Below are positions 32,754-43,994 of a stretch of DNA of 64,000 nucleotides, one piece after another. The translations under genes were made by a program, and so were the position numbers. The stretch's first letter is position 1. Each line of letters starts with the position of its first letter. The stretch is from Micrococcales bacterium 72-143 (GTDB lineage Bacteria > Actinomycetota > Actinomycetes > Actinomycetales > Microbacteriaceae). Under the pieces are notes generated by a model that saw only the letters and a program-made list of their open reading frames with translations, was not told the origin of the DNA and did not search any database. The stretch lies in NCBI GenBank assembly GCA_001898835.1, contig MKVM01000003.1, forward strand, positions 558,001 through 622,000, given 5' to 3'.

Positions 32754-33715
32754 CCGCGCCCGCTCGCGCGCCGCGGATTCAAGGGACCAGGCCGCGGCGC
32801 ACGGGCGGAGCATCCGGCTCCCCGTCGGCGATGCGTCGACGCGAGGCGAGAAACGGCTGGATCTTCTCGTCGCCGTGGATCCTCGGCATGGCGGTGTTCA
32901 CCGTCGGCCCGATCATCGGCTCGCTGGTCATCAGCTTCACGGATTGGAACCTGCTCAGCGAGCCCGGCTGGGTGGGCCTCGACAACTACGCGCGGCTGGC
33001 AACCGACCCCGAGTTCATCAACGCTGTGAACGTCACCGTGACCTACGTGATCTTCGGGGTGCCGATCTTCCAGGTCACCGGACTGCTCGTCGCGCTGCTG
33101 CTCAACCTCGTGCTCCCCGGCATGCGGATCTTCCGCACGATCATGTTCCTGCCCACGGTGCTGAGCGGCGTGGCGGTCGCAGTGCTCTGGCAGCAGTTGC
33201 TGAGCAGCGAGGGCGCGGTGAACCAGATCCTGCGCATGCTCGGGATCGCGAACCCGCCGGCCTGGCTGACGAGCCCCGGGTGGGCGATCCCCGCCGTCAT
33301 CGTGATCGGCGTGTGGGGTGTCGGCGCGGGCGCGATCATCTACCTCGCCGGCCTGCAGAACGTCCCGCCCCAGCTCTACGAGCAGGCGACCATCGACGGC
33401 GCGGGACCCATCCGCACCTTCTTCGCGATCACGCTGCCCATGCTCACCCCCACCCTGCTGTTCACAGTGCTGACAGGCATCATCGGCGCCTTCCAGGTGT
33501 TCGACATGGCCTTCATCCTCGGGGGACCGAAAGGCGGGGTCGGCGGTTCGCTGTCGTTCTACCTGCTCTACGTCTGGGGTCAGGCCTTCGGCAACGGACG
33601 CCTGGGATACGCGTCCGCACTCTCGTGGGTCTTCGTGATCGCCTGCGCGGTCGTGGTGATCCTCATCCTTCGTACCGCCGACCGGTGGGTGTTCGACGAA
33701 TCGGAGTCACGATGA
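32750..33715 (+). CDS. Sugar ABC transporter permease (MalF-type)
   Basis: The product is 321 aa with an Arg-rich N-terminus and six transmembrane helices. The cytoplasmic EAA loop, which contacts the ATPase, appears as YEQATIDGAGPIRTFFAITLP. GTG start overlaps the substrate-binding gene's stop; its own stop overlaps the next ATG. It is one half of the membrane channel of a carbohydrate importer. No ATP-binding subunit is encoded here, so a shared MsiK-type ATPase elsewhere is likely. Confidence 0.92.
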   Translation: MTAPARAPRIQGTRPRRTGGASGSPSAMRRREARNGWIFSSPWILGMAVFTVGPIIGSLVISFTDWNLLSEPGWVGLDNYARLATDPEFINAVNVTVTYVIFGVPIFQVTGLLVALLLNLVLPGMRIFRTIMFLPTVLSGVAVAVLWQQLLSSEGAVNQILRMLGIANPPAWLTSPGWAIPAVIVIGVWGVGAGAIIYLAGLQNVPPQLYEQATIDGAGPIRTFFAITLPMLTPTLLFTVLTGIIGAFQVFDMAFILGGPKGGVGGSLSFYLLYVWGQAFGNGRLGYASALSWVFVIACAVVVILILRTADRWVFDESESR

Positions 33716-34587
33716 CCCTGCAGACCATCGGTCGCCGCCGGCGACCGGGAACCCGGACGATCGCGTGGCGAGCGGTGGCCTACGTCGCCCTCATCGCGAT
33801 GTCGGCGACGATCCTGCTCCCGCTCGGCTGGATGCTCACGACGGCGCTCAAACCCGACTTCGCGCCGGTGTTCACCCCCACTCCGCAATGGTTCCCCACC
33901 ACTGACTGGGAATGGAACAACTTCGCCCGCGCCCTGCTCGACCCCGCACGCCCCTTCTGGCGGTACACGCTCAACACCGTATTCATCGTGACGATGAACA
34001 TCGTCGGCACCGTGCTGTCGTGCTCGCTGGTGGGCTACGCGTTCGCCCGCCTGCGGTTCCGTGGGCGCGAGACGCTGTTCGCCATCCTGATCATCACGAT
34101 GCTGATCCCGTGGCAGGCGCTGCTCATCCCGCAGTTCCTGCTGTTCTACAACCTCGGCTGGTACGGCACGATGCTGCCGCTGATCGTGCCGTCGTTCTTC
34201 GGAAACGCGTTCTTCATCTTCCTGATCCGGCAGTACATCCGCTCGATCCCCGTGGAGCTGGAGCTCGCGGCGCGCATCGACGGCTGCAACCAATGGCAGG
34301 TGTTCCGGCATATCGTGCTCCCGCTCATCCGACCGGTGCTCATGGTCTGCGCCGTGTTCGTGTTCCTCGACAGCTGGAACGACCTGCTCGGACCGCTCGT
34401 CTACCTGATCCGCGACGAGGACTTCACGGTCGCGATCGGGATCGCCAATATGGTGACCTCGCGCGAGCCGCATCTGAACCTGCTGATGGCCGCGAACCTC
34501 ATCATGATGATTCCGGCGACCCTGCTGTACTTCCTCGCGCAGAAGCAGCTCGTCGGGGGTATTGCGTCGGTGGGCCTCAAGGGGTGA
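33712..34587 (+). CDS. Sugar ABC transporter permease (MalG-type)
   Basis: The product is 291 aa with six transmembrane helices. The EAA loop appears as ELELAARIDGCNQWQVFRHI and is followed by LPLIRPVLMV, as in MalG proteins. The C-terminus QKQLVGGIASVGLKG is typical of this group (Q-x-x-x-x-G-x-x-x-G-A-V-K-G). ATG overlaps the previous stop by 4 bases. It completes the importer channel and ends the locus. Confidence 0.92.
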   Translation: MTLQTIGRRRRPGTRTIAWRAVAYVALIAMSATILLPLGWMLTTALKPDFAPVFTPTPQWFPTTDWEWNNFARALLDPARPFWRYTLNTVFIVTMNIVGTVLSCSLVGYAFARLRFRGRETLFAILIITMLIPWQALLIPQFLLFYNLGWYGTMLPLIVPSFFGNAFFIFLIRQYIRSIPVELELAARIDGCNQWQVFRHIVLPLIRPVLMVCAVFVFLDSWNDLLGPLVYLIRDEDFTVAIGIANMVTSREPHLNLLMAANLIMMIPATLLYFLAQKQLVGGIASVGLKG

Positions 34588-34688
34588 CGGCAGCCGCCGG
34601 GGGTCCGCCGATTCATTCCGGATACCGCGCTCTGAATGTGGTGCGCGCACATAGCTTTGACTCATGGTGAGCGGCAGCGTGCCTTCGG

Positions 34689-34761
34689 TGGAGCCTAGGG
34701 GAATCGAACCCCTGACCTCCTGCTTGCAAAGCAGGCGCTCTACCAATTGAGCTAAGGCCCC
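34689..34761 (-). tRNA. tRNA-Ala (TGC)
   Basis: The complement gives a 73-nt cloverleaf. Acceptor GGGGCCT/AGGCTCC (one G-T pair) with discriminator A; D-arm AGCTCAATTGGTAGAGC; anticodon stem CCTGC/GCAGG with loop TTTGCAA, anticodon TGC; T-arm AGGGGTTCGATTCCCCT. CCA is not encoded. Confidence 0.95.
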
Positions 34762-34836
34762 GTCGGTGTGACAGCCTACCCGCTCGCGGGAATGGCGGAC
34801 GCCGTGTGGCAGGTTGGAGGAGGCAGGAGGTCACCC

Positions 34837-35784
34837 ATGGCTCGGTTCGTGCAGTACACCGCGTTCGGCGGTCCGGAGGTTCTCGAGGTCGTCGAGGGGG
34901 AGGTGCCCCGCGCGGGCGAGGGCGAGGTGGTCGTCGAGCTGCGCGCGATCGGGGTGAACCCCATCGACGGCAAGCTGCGGTCGGGCACACGGGCGAGCGC
35001 ACCCCTCACGGAGCCGCGCACCACGGGCACGGACGGCGCGGGCGTGATCGTCGCGGTCGGCGACGGTGTCACGGGGTGGGCGGTCGGCGACGAGGTCGTG
35101 GCGACGAGCGTGCGCGGAAGCTACGCGACGCACGCCGTGGTGCCGGTGCGCGGACTGACCCCGAAGCCCGCAGCGCTCGGCTGGGCGCAGGCGGCCGGCA
35201 TCGGCATCCCCGCGGGGACCGCGTATCAGGCGCTGCGCTCGCTCGGTGTGGGGCCGGGCATGACGGTGCTCGTGAACGCCGCGTCCGGATCGGTGGGGCA
35301 GGCGGCCGTGCAGTTCGCCCGTGAGCTCGGCGCGCGCGTCGTCGGCACCGCGAGCCCCGCGAACCACGACCGGCTGCGGCAGCTGGGGGCGATCCCGGTG
35401 AGCTACGGCGACGGTCTCGTCGACCGCGTGCGCGCGATCGCGCCGGAGGGGGTCGACCGCGCGCTCGACGCCGCCGGCACCGACGAGGCGATCGAGGCGT
35501 CCATCGAGCTGACGGGCGACCCGCGGCATGTCGGCACCATCGTGCGGGGAGCGGATGCGCCGCGCTGGGGCATCCAGGCGTGGTCGGGTGGCAGCCCGGT
35601 TCCGCTGGACGCCGAGCAGGTGGCGTGGCGGGCCGAGGGCGTGCGCCTCGCCGCGGAGCGCGCCGCGGCGGGCGAGTTCGATGTGGAGATCGCGCGCACC
35701 CTGCCGCTCGAGCGGGCGGCGGACGCGCAGCGGATGCTGGAGGACGGCACGGCGCCCCGCGGCAAGATCGTGCTGCTGCCGTAG
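34837..35784 (+). CDS. NADP-dependent quinone oxidoreductase / MDR-type alcohol dehydrogenase-like
   Basis: The product is 315 aa of the zinc-independent MDR family. The N-terminal GroES-like part (QYTAFGGPEVLEVVEGEVP, VGVNPIDGKLR-type IGVNPIDGKLRSG) precedes a Rossmann fold with VLVNAASGSVGQAAVQFARE. Zinc ligands of alcohol dehydrogenases are absent. Such enzymes reduce quinones or activated alkenes with NADPH. ATG follows AGGAGGTCACCC. It is a single gene between tRNA-Ala and a REP-like element. Confidence 0.85.
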   Translation: MARFVQYTAFGGPEVLEVVEGEVPRAGEGEVVVELRAIGVNPIDGKLRSGTRASAPLTEPRTTGTDGAGVIVAVGDGVTGWAVGDEVVATSVRGSYATHAVVPVRGLTPKPAALGWAQAAGIGIPAGTAYQALRSLGVGPGMTVLVNAASGSVGQAAVQFARELGARVVGTASPANHDRLRQLGAIPVSYGDGLVDRVRAIAPEGVDRALDAAGTDEAIEASIELTGDPRHVGTIVRGADAPRWGIQAWSGGSPVPLDAEQVAWRAEGVRLAAERAAAGEFDVEIARTLPLERAADAQRMLEDGTAPRGKIVLLP

Positions 35785-35804
35785 GGTCCCGGATACGCGA
35801 GCCC

Positions 35805-35847
35805 GTGGTCTCGATACACCGGCCTCCGCCGGCACTCGACCAGCGGG
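35805..35847 (-). repeat. REP-like palindrome 1
   Basis: Reads GTGGTCTCGATACACC, then CGGCCTCCGCCGG, then CACTCGACCAGCGGG. This is the reverse orientation of a family whose ends are CGCTGGT(T/C)GAGT and GTATCGA(A/G)ACC around a short hairpin. It lies in the gap between the oxidoreductase gene and tRNA-Ile. Confidence 0.7.
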
Positions 35848-35997
35848 AGCGGCGCGGCCACGCGCACCGCGCGCGACCGGCGGAGCGGCGGGCGTCGCGT
35901 CGCGACCCCGCGAAGTCTCCACAGCGATCCGCGCGACCGCGCTCGTGCGGATCGCGGAGCGACGCGCGTCGGATTAACGACGCGCAGAGATATGCAG

Positions 35998-36071
35998 TGG
36001 GGCTACCAGGACTTGAACCTGGGACCTCTTCGTTATCAGCGAAGCGCTCTAACCGCCTGAGCTATAGCCCC
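35998..36071 (-). tRNA. tRNA-Ile (GAT)
   Basis: The complement is a 74-nt cloverleaf: acceptor GGGGCTA/TAGCCCC with discriminator A, D-arm AGCTCAGGCGGTTAGAGC, anticodon stem CTTCG/CGAAG with loop CTGATAA (anticodon GAT), and T-arm CCAGGTTCAAGTCCTGG. CCA is not encoded. Confidence 0.95.
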
Positions 36072-36137
36072 GAGAGGGTCCGTTCCGCGGAACGGCCTCG
36101 CCTACAGTACCCCACGCATCCGCGCGGGGCAAAAGCG

Positions 36138-36545
36138 TCAGCTGTTCTGGAAGCCGACGAGGATGCCGCCGGTGAACCGCACGCTCAGGTTGTAGAGCAG
36201 TGCGGCGATCGCGCCGAGCACGGTGCCGCTCACCGTGTTGAGCACGGCGACGACGAAGGAGAACAGCACGACCTGGCCGAGGCCGAACGAGTCGGTGACC
36301 GAGAAGTTCTCGTTGCCGAGGATCTCGCGCAGGAGGTCGTTGAGCGCACCGAAGACGCCCGTCGAGTTCAGCACGATCCAGATGAGCACGGCCGCGATGA
36401 TGAGCACGATGCCGAGGCACAGCCAGATCAGGAAGCTGAACTTCACGACCGACCAGAAGTCGATGTAGACGAGCTTGAGCCGCACCTGCTTGGCGCTGGC
36501 GTTGCGGTGCTCCTTGCGCTGGAGCTTCTCGGCGACGCTGGTCAT
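36138..36545 (-). CDS. DUF3566 membrane protein downstream of gyrA
   Basis: The product is 135 aa. A basic N-terminus (about 30 residues, [20 protein letters not shown]) is followed by two transmembrane helices (about 34-60 and 88-112) and the ending [17 protein letters not shown]. The pattern and the place directly after gyrA match DUF3566, a conserved actinobacterial family of unknown function. ATG overlaps the gyrA stop by 4 bases, so it is translationally coupled to gyrase. tRNA-Ile lies just downstream. Confidence 0.9.
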   Translation of the reverse strand: MTSVAEKLQRKEHRNASAKQVRLKLVYIDFWSVVKFSFLIWLCLGIVLIIAAVLIWIVLNSTGVFGALNDLLREILGNENFSVTDSFGLGQVVLFSFVVAVLNTVSGTVLGAIAALLYNLSVRFTGGILVGFQNS

Positions 36546-39163
36546 GATTCGGTGTCGTCCTTCCCGGCGGCATCGGGGGCTGATGCGTCCGTGTTCTGCG
36601 CGTCCTCACCCGCGGGTTCGGTGTCGTCTGAGTCCTGGGAGGCGAGGTTTCGCTCGCTGTTGCGGGCGACCTGGATGATCCGGTCGTCGGCCGCGAGCTG
36701 GGCGAACTTCACGCCCATCGTGTTCCGGCCCTTCGGCGGGACCTCGGCCACGGCAGACCTTATCACCTTGCCACTGGCGAGAACTGCGAGGACCTCGTCC
36801 TCCTCCTCGACGATGAGCGCGCCCGCGAGCTCGCCCCGCGCGTCCGTGAGCTTGGCGACGAGGATGCCGTAGCCGTTGCGCCCCTGCACCCGGTACTGGG
36901 ACACGGCGGTGCGCTTGGCGTAGCCGCCCTCGGTGACGACGAACACGAACGGCCCGTCCACGATGTCGGCCTCGGTGTCCTCGTCGGCCGGCTCGGCCTC
37001 GGAACCGCGGGCGACGACGGATGCGGCGAGCAGCGTGTCGCCGTCGCGGAACTTCATGCCGTGGACGCCCGCGGTGGAGCGGCCCATCGGTCGCAGCGAG
37101 GTGTCGTCGGCGGTGAAGCGCAGCGATTGCCCGTGGCGTGAGACCAGCAGCACGTCGCTCGACTCGTCGACGAGCAGCGCGGAGACCACCTCGTCGCCCT
37201 CGTTGAGGTTGATGGCGATGATGCCGCCGGTGCGGTTGGTGTCGTACTCGGTGAGGGCGGTCTTCTTGATGTAGCCGCCGCGCGTCGCGAGCGCGAGGTA
37301 GGGGGCGACCCCGTAGTCGCGGATGTCGAGGATCTGCGCGATCTGCTCGTCGGGCTGCAGGGCGAGCAGGTTGGCGACGTGCTGACCCTTCGCGTCGCGG
37401 CCGGCCTCCTGCAGCTCGTACGCCTTGGCCCGGTAGACGCGGCCCTTGGTCGTGAAGAACAGCAGCCAGTGGTGGGTGGTCGTCACGAAGAAATGCTCGA
37501 CCACGTCGTCGGCCCGCAGCTGCGCGCCCTTGACGCCCTTGCCGCCGCGGTGCTGGGAGCGGTAGTTGTCGCTGCGGGTGCGCTTGATGTAGCCGCCGCG
37601 CGTGACGGTGACCACCATCTCCTCCTCGGGGATGAGGTCCTCGACCGACATGTCGCCGTCGAATCCGAAGAGGATCTCGGTGCGCCGGTCGTCGCCGTAC
37701 TTGGCGGCGATCTCGGTGAGCTCCGCGGTGATGATGCCGCGCTGGCGCGACTCGTCGCCGAGGATCAGCTTGTACTCGGCGATCTCGCGCTCGAGCTCGG
37801 CGAGGCGGTCCTGGATCTTCTGGCGTTCGAGGGCGGCGAGGCGGCGCAGCTGGAGGGCGAGGATGGCATCCGCCTGCAGCTCGTCGACCTTGAGCAGCTT
37901 GATGAGCCCGGCACGCGCCTCGTCGGCGTCGGGGGAGCGGCGGATGAGGGCGATGACCTCGTCGAGCGCGTCGAGCGCCTTCACGTAGCCGCGCTGGATG
38001 TGGGCGTCGGCCTCCGCCTTGTCGAGCCGGAACTGGGTGCGCCGGACGATGACCTCGATCTGGTGCTGGATCCAGTAGCTGATGAAGGCGTCGATGGAGA
38101 GCGTCCGCGGGACGCCGTCGACGATCGCCAGCATGTTCGCTCCGAAGTTCTCCTGCAGCTGGGTGTGCTTGTAGAGATTGTTCAGAACGACGCGCGCGAC
38201 CGCGTCACGCTTGAGGATGATCACGAGCCGCTGCCCGGTGCGGCCCGAGGTCTCGTCGCGGATGTCGGCGATGCCCTGGAGCTTGCCCTCCTTGACGAGC
38301 AGCGCGATCTTCTCGGCCAGGTTGTCGGGGTTCACCTGGTACGGCAGCTGGGTGACGACGAGGCAGGTGCGCCCCTGCAGCTCCTCGACGTTGACGACGG
38401 CACGCATCGTGATCGCGCCGCGACCCGTGCGGTAGGCGTCGTGGATGCCCTTGACGCCGAGGATCTGCGCGCCGGTCGGGAAGTCGGGCCCCTTGATGCG
38501 GGCGATGGCGGCCTCGAGCAGCTCCTCGCGCGTCGCATCCGGGTGCTCCAGCGCCCAGAGCGCGGCATCCGCCACCTCGCGAAGGTTGTGGGGCGGGATG
38601 TTGGTGGCCATGCCGACCGCGATGCCGACGGAGCCGTTGGCGAGCAGGTTCGGGAACCGCGCCGGAAGCACGGTCGGCTCCTGGGTGCGGCCGTCGTAGT
38701 TGTCCTGCATGTCGACGGTGTTCTCGTCGATGTCGCGGACCATCTCCATGGCGAGGGGCGCCATCTTGGTCTCGGTGTACCGGTGGGCGGCGGCGCCGTC
38801 GTTGCCGGGCGAGCCGAAGTTGCCCTGGCCGAGCGCGAGCGGGTAGCGCAACGACCACGGCTGCACGAGCCGCACGAGCGCGTCGTACACCGAGCTGTCG
38901 CCGTGCGGGTGGAACTGGCCCATGACGTCGCCGATGACGCGGGTGCACTTGGAGAAGGCGCGGTCGGGGCGGTAGCCGCCGTCGTACATCGTGTAGATGA
39001 CGCGACGGTGCACGGGCTTGAGGCCGTCGCGCACGTCGGGCAGCGCGCGCCCGACGATGACGCTCATCGCGTAGTCGAGGTAGCTGCGCTGCATCTCCAG
39101 CTGCAGGTCGACCTGCTCGATGCGGTCGGTCGCCTCGGGCTCGGTACCCGTTGTATCTGTCAT
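36542..39163 (-). CDS. gyrA: DNA gyrase subunit A
   Basis: The product is 873 aa. The breakage-reunion domain has the quinolone-determining region [20 protein letters not shown] and the catalytic Tyr in [11 protein letters not shown]. The C-terminal DNA-wrapping domain shows six blade-like repeats, including the GyrA-box [13 protein letters not shown] Ser follows Asp in [10 protein letters not shown], the position of the common resistance site in other species. It forms A2B2 gyrase with the gyrB product encoded upstream, with a REP-like element in the 90-bp gap. An acidic C-terminal tail ([10 protein letters not shown]) ends the protein. Confidence 0.97.
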   Translation of the reverse strand: MTDTTGTEPEATDRIEQVDLQLEMQRSYLDYAMSVIVGRALPDVRDGLKPVHRRVIYTMYDGGYRPDRAFSKCTRVIGDVMGQFHPHGDSSVYDALVRLVQPWSLRYPLALGQGNFGSPGNDGAAAHRYTETKMAPLAMEMVRDIDENTVDMQDNYDGRTQEPTVLPARFPNLLANGSVGIAVGMATNIPPHNLREVADAALWALEHPDATREELLEAAIARIKGPDFPTGAQILGVKGIHDAYRTGRGAITMRAVVNVEELQGRTCLVVTQLPYQVNPDNLAEKIALLVKEGKLQGIADIRDETSGRTGQRLVIILKRDAVARVVLNNLYKHTQLQENFGANMLAIVDGVPRTLSIDAFISYWIQHQIEVIVRRTQFRLDKAEADAHIQRGYVKALDALDEVIALIRRSPDADEARAGLIKLLKVDELQADAILALQLRRLAALERQKIQDRLAELEREIAEYKLILGDESRQRGIITAELTEIAAKYGDDRRTEILFGFDGDMSVEDLIPEEEMVVTVTRGGYIKRTRSDNYRSQHRGGKGVKGAQLRADDVVEHFFVTTTHHWLLFFTTKGRVYRAKAYELQEAGRDAKGQHVANLLALQPDEQIAQILDIRDYGVAPYLALATRGGYIKKTALTEYDTNRTGGIIAINLNEGDEVVSALLVDESSDVLLVSRHGQSLRFTADDTSLRPMGRSTAGVHGMKFRDGDTLLAASVVARGSEAEPADEDTEADIVDGPFVFVVTEGGYAKRTAVSQYRVQGRNGYGILVAKLTDARGELAGALIVEEEDEVLAVLASGKVIRSAVAEVPPKGRNTMGVKFAQLAADDRIIQVARNSERNLASQDSDDTEPAGEDAQNTDASAPDAAGKDDTES

Positions 39164-39180
39164 CTACTTTTCTCTCGTGG

Positions 39181-39224
39181 GGGTTTCGATACGCGGCCGA
39201 AACACCGGCCGCTACTCAACCTTG
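39181..39224 (-). repeat. REP-like palindrome 2, inside the gyrB-gyrA gap
   Basis: GGGTTTCGATACGCGGCC, a short loop, then GGCCGCTACTCAACC matches the REP-like family in reverse orientation. It fills half of the 90 bases between gyrB and gyrA and would fold into a hairpin in the shared mRNA. Confidence 0.65.
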
Positions 39225-39253
39225 ATCGGTTCGCCGCTTCGCGCCTCTCGCGA

Positions 39254-41305
<2,052 letters not shown>

Positions 41306-41309
41306 TTAG

Positions 41310-41315
41310 ATCCTA
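41310..41315 (-). promoter_or_regulatory. Candidate -10 box of gyrB
   Basis: TAGGAT on the minus strand lies about 65 bases before the gyrB ATG, in the 147-bp gap after the DUF721 gene. No convincing -35 hexamer is seen. Confidence 0.4.
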
Positions 41316-41392
41316 CCTCAGCGGGCCTCGCGAAAGCTGCGCAAACGCCCCTCTGAGCGCCTTTTCCGACGCGGTCGACCTCTTTTGTCGTC

Positions 41393-41896
41393 TCAACCGT
41401 AAGTATCGCGCGGACCACGCCCTGGAATCGCGCGGGGGCCGCGTTTCCAGGAGGGGGCGTCCGGCCCGAGGAACCGGATCGACTCGATGCCCGCCGCGGG
41501 ATGCTTCTCCGCGATGCGCGCGAGCACGTTCGTGCGCATCGAGCGCAGCTGCTGCGCCCACGCCGTCGAGTCGCACCGCACCGTGAGCAGACCCTCCTCG
41601 ACCGACACCGGATCCGCGTGCGCAGCCACCTCCTCACCGACCAGCTCCGGCCACGCGACGAGCAGCTCGGACTTCGCCAGGGGAGACTGCCACCCCATCG
41701 CGGAGGTCAGCGAGTCCAGCACGGCGTCGAGGCCGCGCGGGTCGCGGCCCGTGCCGTAGGGCACCGTCGTCTCCTCCCGGGAAGCGCGGTCGCGACGGCG
41801 GGCATCCGCGGAACGCGACTCCGGGTCGCCGAACGCCCGGCGGATGCGGCGGTATACCGCGATGTGCTCCGGCTCGCGCCGCTCCGCGCCGGTCAC
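41393..41896 (-). CDS. DUF721/DciA-like protein
   Basis: The product is 167 aa. The core (about residues 50-140: LDSLTSAMGWQSPLAKSELL, WPELVGEEVAAHADPVSVEE and RCDSTAWAQQLRSM) is the DUF721 domain. The family includes DciA, the loader of replicative helicase in bacteria without DnaC, and sits between recF and gyrB in actinobacteria. A helicase-loading role is thus plausible for this protein as well. GTG start overlaps the recF stop by 4 bases. Confidence 0.9.
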   Translation of the reverse strand: MTGAERREPEHIAVYRRIRRAFGDPESRSADARRRDRASREETTVPYGTGRDPRGLDAVLDSLTSAMGWQSPLAKSELLVAWPELVGEEVAAHADPVSVEEGLLTVRCDSTAWAQQLRSMRTNVLARIAEKHPAAGIESIRFLGPDAPSWKRGPRAIPGRGPRDTYG

Positions 41897-43068
41897 GACG
41901 GCTCCTCACCGGATGCGAGCACCCGCCCCGCCCGGATGCGGACCGTGTGCGCCGCGAGCGCGGGCGGCACGTCCGACTCCACGGCCGCGGTGATGAGCAC
42001 CTGCTCGTACCCGGCCACGGCATCCGCGAGCCGACGCCGACGCGACTCGTCGAGCTCCGCGAAGACGTCGTCGAGGATGAGCACCGGGTCGCCGACGGGG
42101 GAGTCGGCTCGCAGGAGGGCCGCCGAGGCGAGCCGCAGGGCGAGGGCGAACGACCACGACTCCCCGTGACTCGCGTAGCCGCGGGCCGGCAGACCGTTCA
42201 GCCGCAGCAGCAGGTCGTCGCGATGCGGGCCCGCGAGGGTGAGCCCGCGCTCGAGCTCAGCGCGGCGGTTGCGGGCGAGGGCTGCGGTGAAGGCGGATGC
42301 CGCCTCCTCGGCGTCGATCTCGGTGCGCACGCTCTGCTCGCTGACCTCGACCTCCTCGTCGGGCGCCGCGCCGAGGATCGACAGCTCGCTCGCGAGCTCC
42401 GCCTCGTGCACCTCCCCGGCGATCGCGGCGTACGCCTCGCCGACGAAGGGGCGCAGCGCCGACACCAGCCGACCGCGCGCCTCGATGATCTCAGAGCCGA
42501 GGTCGACGAGCCTCTCGTCCCAGACATCGAGGGTGGAGAGCTGCGACGCACCGACGCGCGCCGCGCGCGCCGACTTGAGAAGGGTGTTGCGCTGCCGGAG
42601 CACCCGCTCGTAGTCGGCGAGCACCCCCGCGAGCCGCGGCGTGAGCTGCACGAGCAGCTGGTCGAGGAACCGGCGACGACCGGACGGCTCCCCGCGCACG
42701 AGGGCGAGATCCTCGGGTGCGAACAGCACGGCGTGCACGTGCCGCGGCAGATCGCGGGGCTTCGCGGGGGCGCGGTTCACCTGCGCGCGGTTCGCGCCCT
42801 GCCGGTTGAGCTGCAGCTCCACGAGCAGCTGCCGGCCGGCGTGCTCCAGCCGGGCACGGACGACCGCCGCATCCTGCCCCTGACGGATGAGGGCCTGATC
42901 CGTCGACACCCGGTGCGAACCCAGCGTCGCGAGGTAGTTGATCGACTCGACGAGGTTCGTCTTGCCCTGCCCGTTGCTGCCGACGACGAGGTTCGGGCCC
43001 GGCTCGAGGGCGAGCGACGCCGCGGTGTAGTTGCGGAAGTCGGCGAGCTCGAGGTGCGAGACGAACAC
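41893..43068 (-). CDS. recF: DNA replication and repair protein RecF
   Basis: The product is 391 aa. Walker A is GSNGQGKTNL near residue 32. The ABC signature region and Walker B appear near the C-terminus as DPVLILDDVFAELDESRR. The N-terminal VSHLELADFRNYTAASLALE is characteristic. RecF binds gapped DNA and helps load RecA. ATG start; its stop overlaps the DUF721 GTG. The gene lies 7 bases after gnd in the dnaN-gnd-recF-DUF721 run. Confidence 0.95.
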   Translation of the reverse strand: MFVSHLELADFRNYTAASLALEPGPNLVVGSNGQGKTNLVESINYLATLGSHRVSTDQALIRQGQDAAVVRARLEHAGRQLLVELQLNRQGANRAQVNRAPAKPRDLPRHVHAVLFAPEDLALVRGEPSGRRRFLDQLLVQLTPRLAGVLADYERVLRQRNTLLKSARAARVGASQLSTLDVWDERLVDLGSEIIEARGRLVSALRPFVGEAYAAIAGEVHEAELASELSILGAAPDEEVEVSEQSVRTEIDAEEAASAFTAALARNRRAELERGLTLAGPHRDDLLLRLNGLPARGYASHGESWSFALALRLASAALLRADSPVGDPVLILDDVFAELDESRRRRLADAVAGYEQVLITAAVESDVPPALAAHTVRIRAGRVLASGEEPS

Positions 43069-43075
43069 GGGGTGG

Positions 43076-43960
43076 TCAGGCCTTGCGGACCGCGTGCCCG
43101 CCGAACTGCTTGCGCAGGGCCGCGACCGCCTTCATGGCGGGGGAGTCCTTCTGGCGGGAGACGAAGCGCGCGAAGATCGACGCCGAGATCGTGGGCACCG
43201 GCACCGCGTTGTTGAGCGCCTCCTCGACGGTCCACCGGCCCTCGCCGGAATCCTCGACGTATCCCTCGATGTCGGTGAACTCGGGGTCCTCCTCGAGGGC
43301 GCGCACCAGCAGCTCGAGCAACCAGCCGCGGACGACCGTGCCGCGCTGCCACGCCTTGAAGACGCCGGTGACGTCGTGGATGAGTTCGTCTTTCGCCTCG
43401 AGCAGCTCGTATCCCTCGGCCCAGGCCTGCATGAGCGCGTACTCGATGCCGTTGTGCACCATCTTCGCGTAGTGGCCGGCGCCGATCGCTCCGGCATGCA
43501 CGAATCCCTCGGCGCGCGGACCCTCGGGGCGGAGCGCGTCGAAGACCGGCATCGCGCGCTCGATGTCGGCCGCGTCTCCGCCGGCCATGAGGCCGTAGCC
43601 GTTCTCGGCGCCCCAGATGCCGCCGGAGACCCCGCAGTCGACGTAGCGGATGCCGTGCTCCGCGAGCAGCGCGGCGTGCTTCGCGTCCTCGGTGAACTTC
43701 GAGTTCCCGCCCTCGATCACGAGGTCGCCCTCCCCGAGCACGGCGGCGAGGTCGGTGATGACCCCGGTGGTGATCGGACCGGACGGCACCATGACCCAGA
43801 CGATGCGCGGCTCGGGGAGCGCGGAGGCGAGCGAGGCGAGATCCGGGACGTCGGTGACGTCCGGGTTCGGGTCGTATCCGGTGACCTCGATGCCGGCGGC
43901 CCGCAGCCGGGTGCGCATGTTGTTGCCCATCCGGCCGAGCCCCACGAGTCCGATGTGCAT
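43076..43960 (-). CDS. gnd: 6-phosphogluconate dehydrogenase, decarboxylating (short GntZ/YqeC type)
   Basis: The product is 294 aa, matching the short NAD-type enzyme. The N-terminal Rossmann fold (MHIGLVGLGRMGNNMRTRL) is followed by GGNSKFTEDAKH, the substrate-binding CGVSGGIWGAENG and catalytic Lys in HYAKMVHNGIEYALMQA. It oxidises 6-phosphogluconate to ribulose 5-phosphate and CO2. Its place between dnaN and recF is common in actinobacteria. ATG follows GGAGGGGAGCACCC. Confidence 0.95.
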   Translation of the reverse strand: MHIGLVGLGRMGNNMRTRLRAAGIEVTGYDPNPDVTDVPDLASLASALPEPRIVWVMVPSGPITTGVITDLAAVLGEGDLVIEGGNSKFTEDAKHAALLAEHGIRYVDCGVSGGIWGAENGYGLMAGGDAADIERAMPVFDALRPEGPRAEGFVHAGAIGAGHYAKMVHNGIEYALMQAWAEGYELLEAKDELIHDVTGVFKAWQRGTVVRGWLLELLVRALEEDPEFTDIEGYVEDSGEGRWTVEEALNNAVPVPTISASIFARFVSRQKDSPAMKAVAALRKQFGGHAVRKA

Positions 43961-43994
43961 GGGTGCTCCCCTCCGCGCGCAGCGCGGTCGAATC

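Noticed and set aside
35785-35997. Insertion-sequence remnant between the oxidoreductase gene and tRNA-Ile
   Set aside because: No transposase fragment or target duplication is visible; only one REP-like palindrome is recognisable.
34689-36071. tRNA-Ala and tRNA-Ile as integration sites of a genomic island
   Set aside because: No integrase gene and no repeated 3' tRNA fragment was seen nearby; synteny with gyrA is ordinary.
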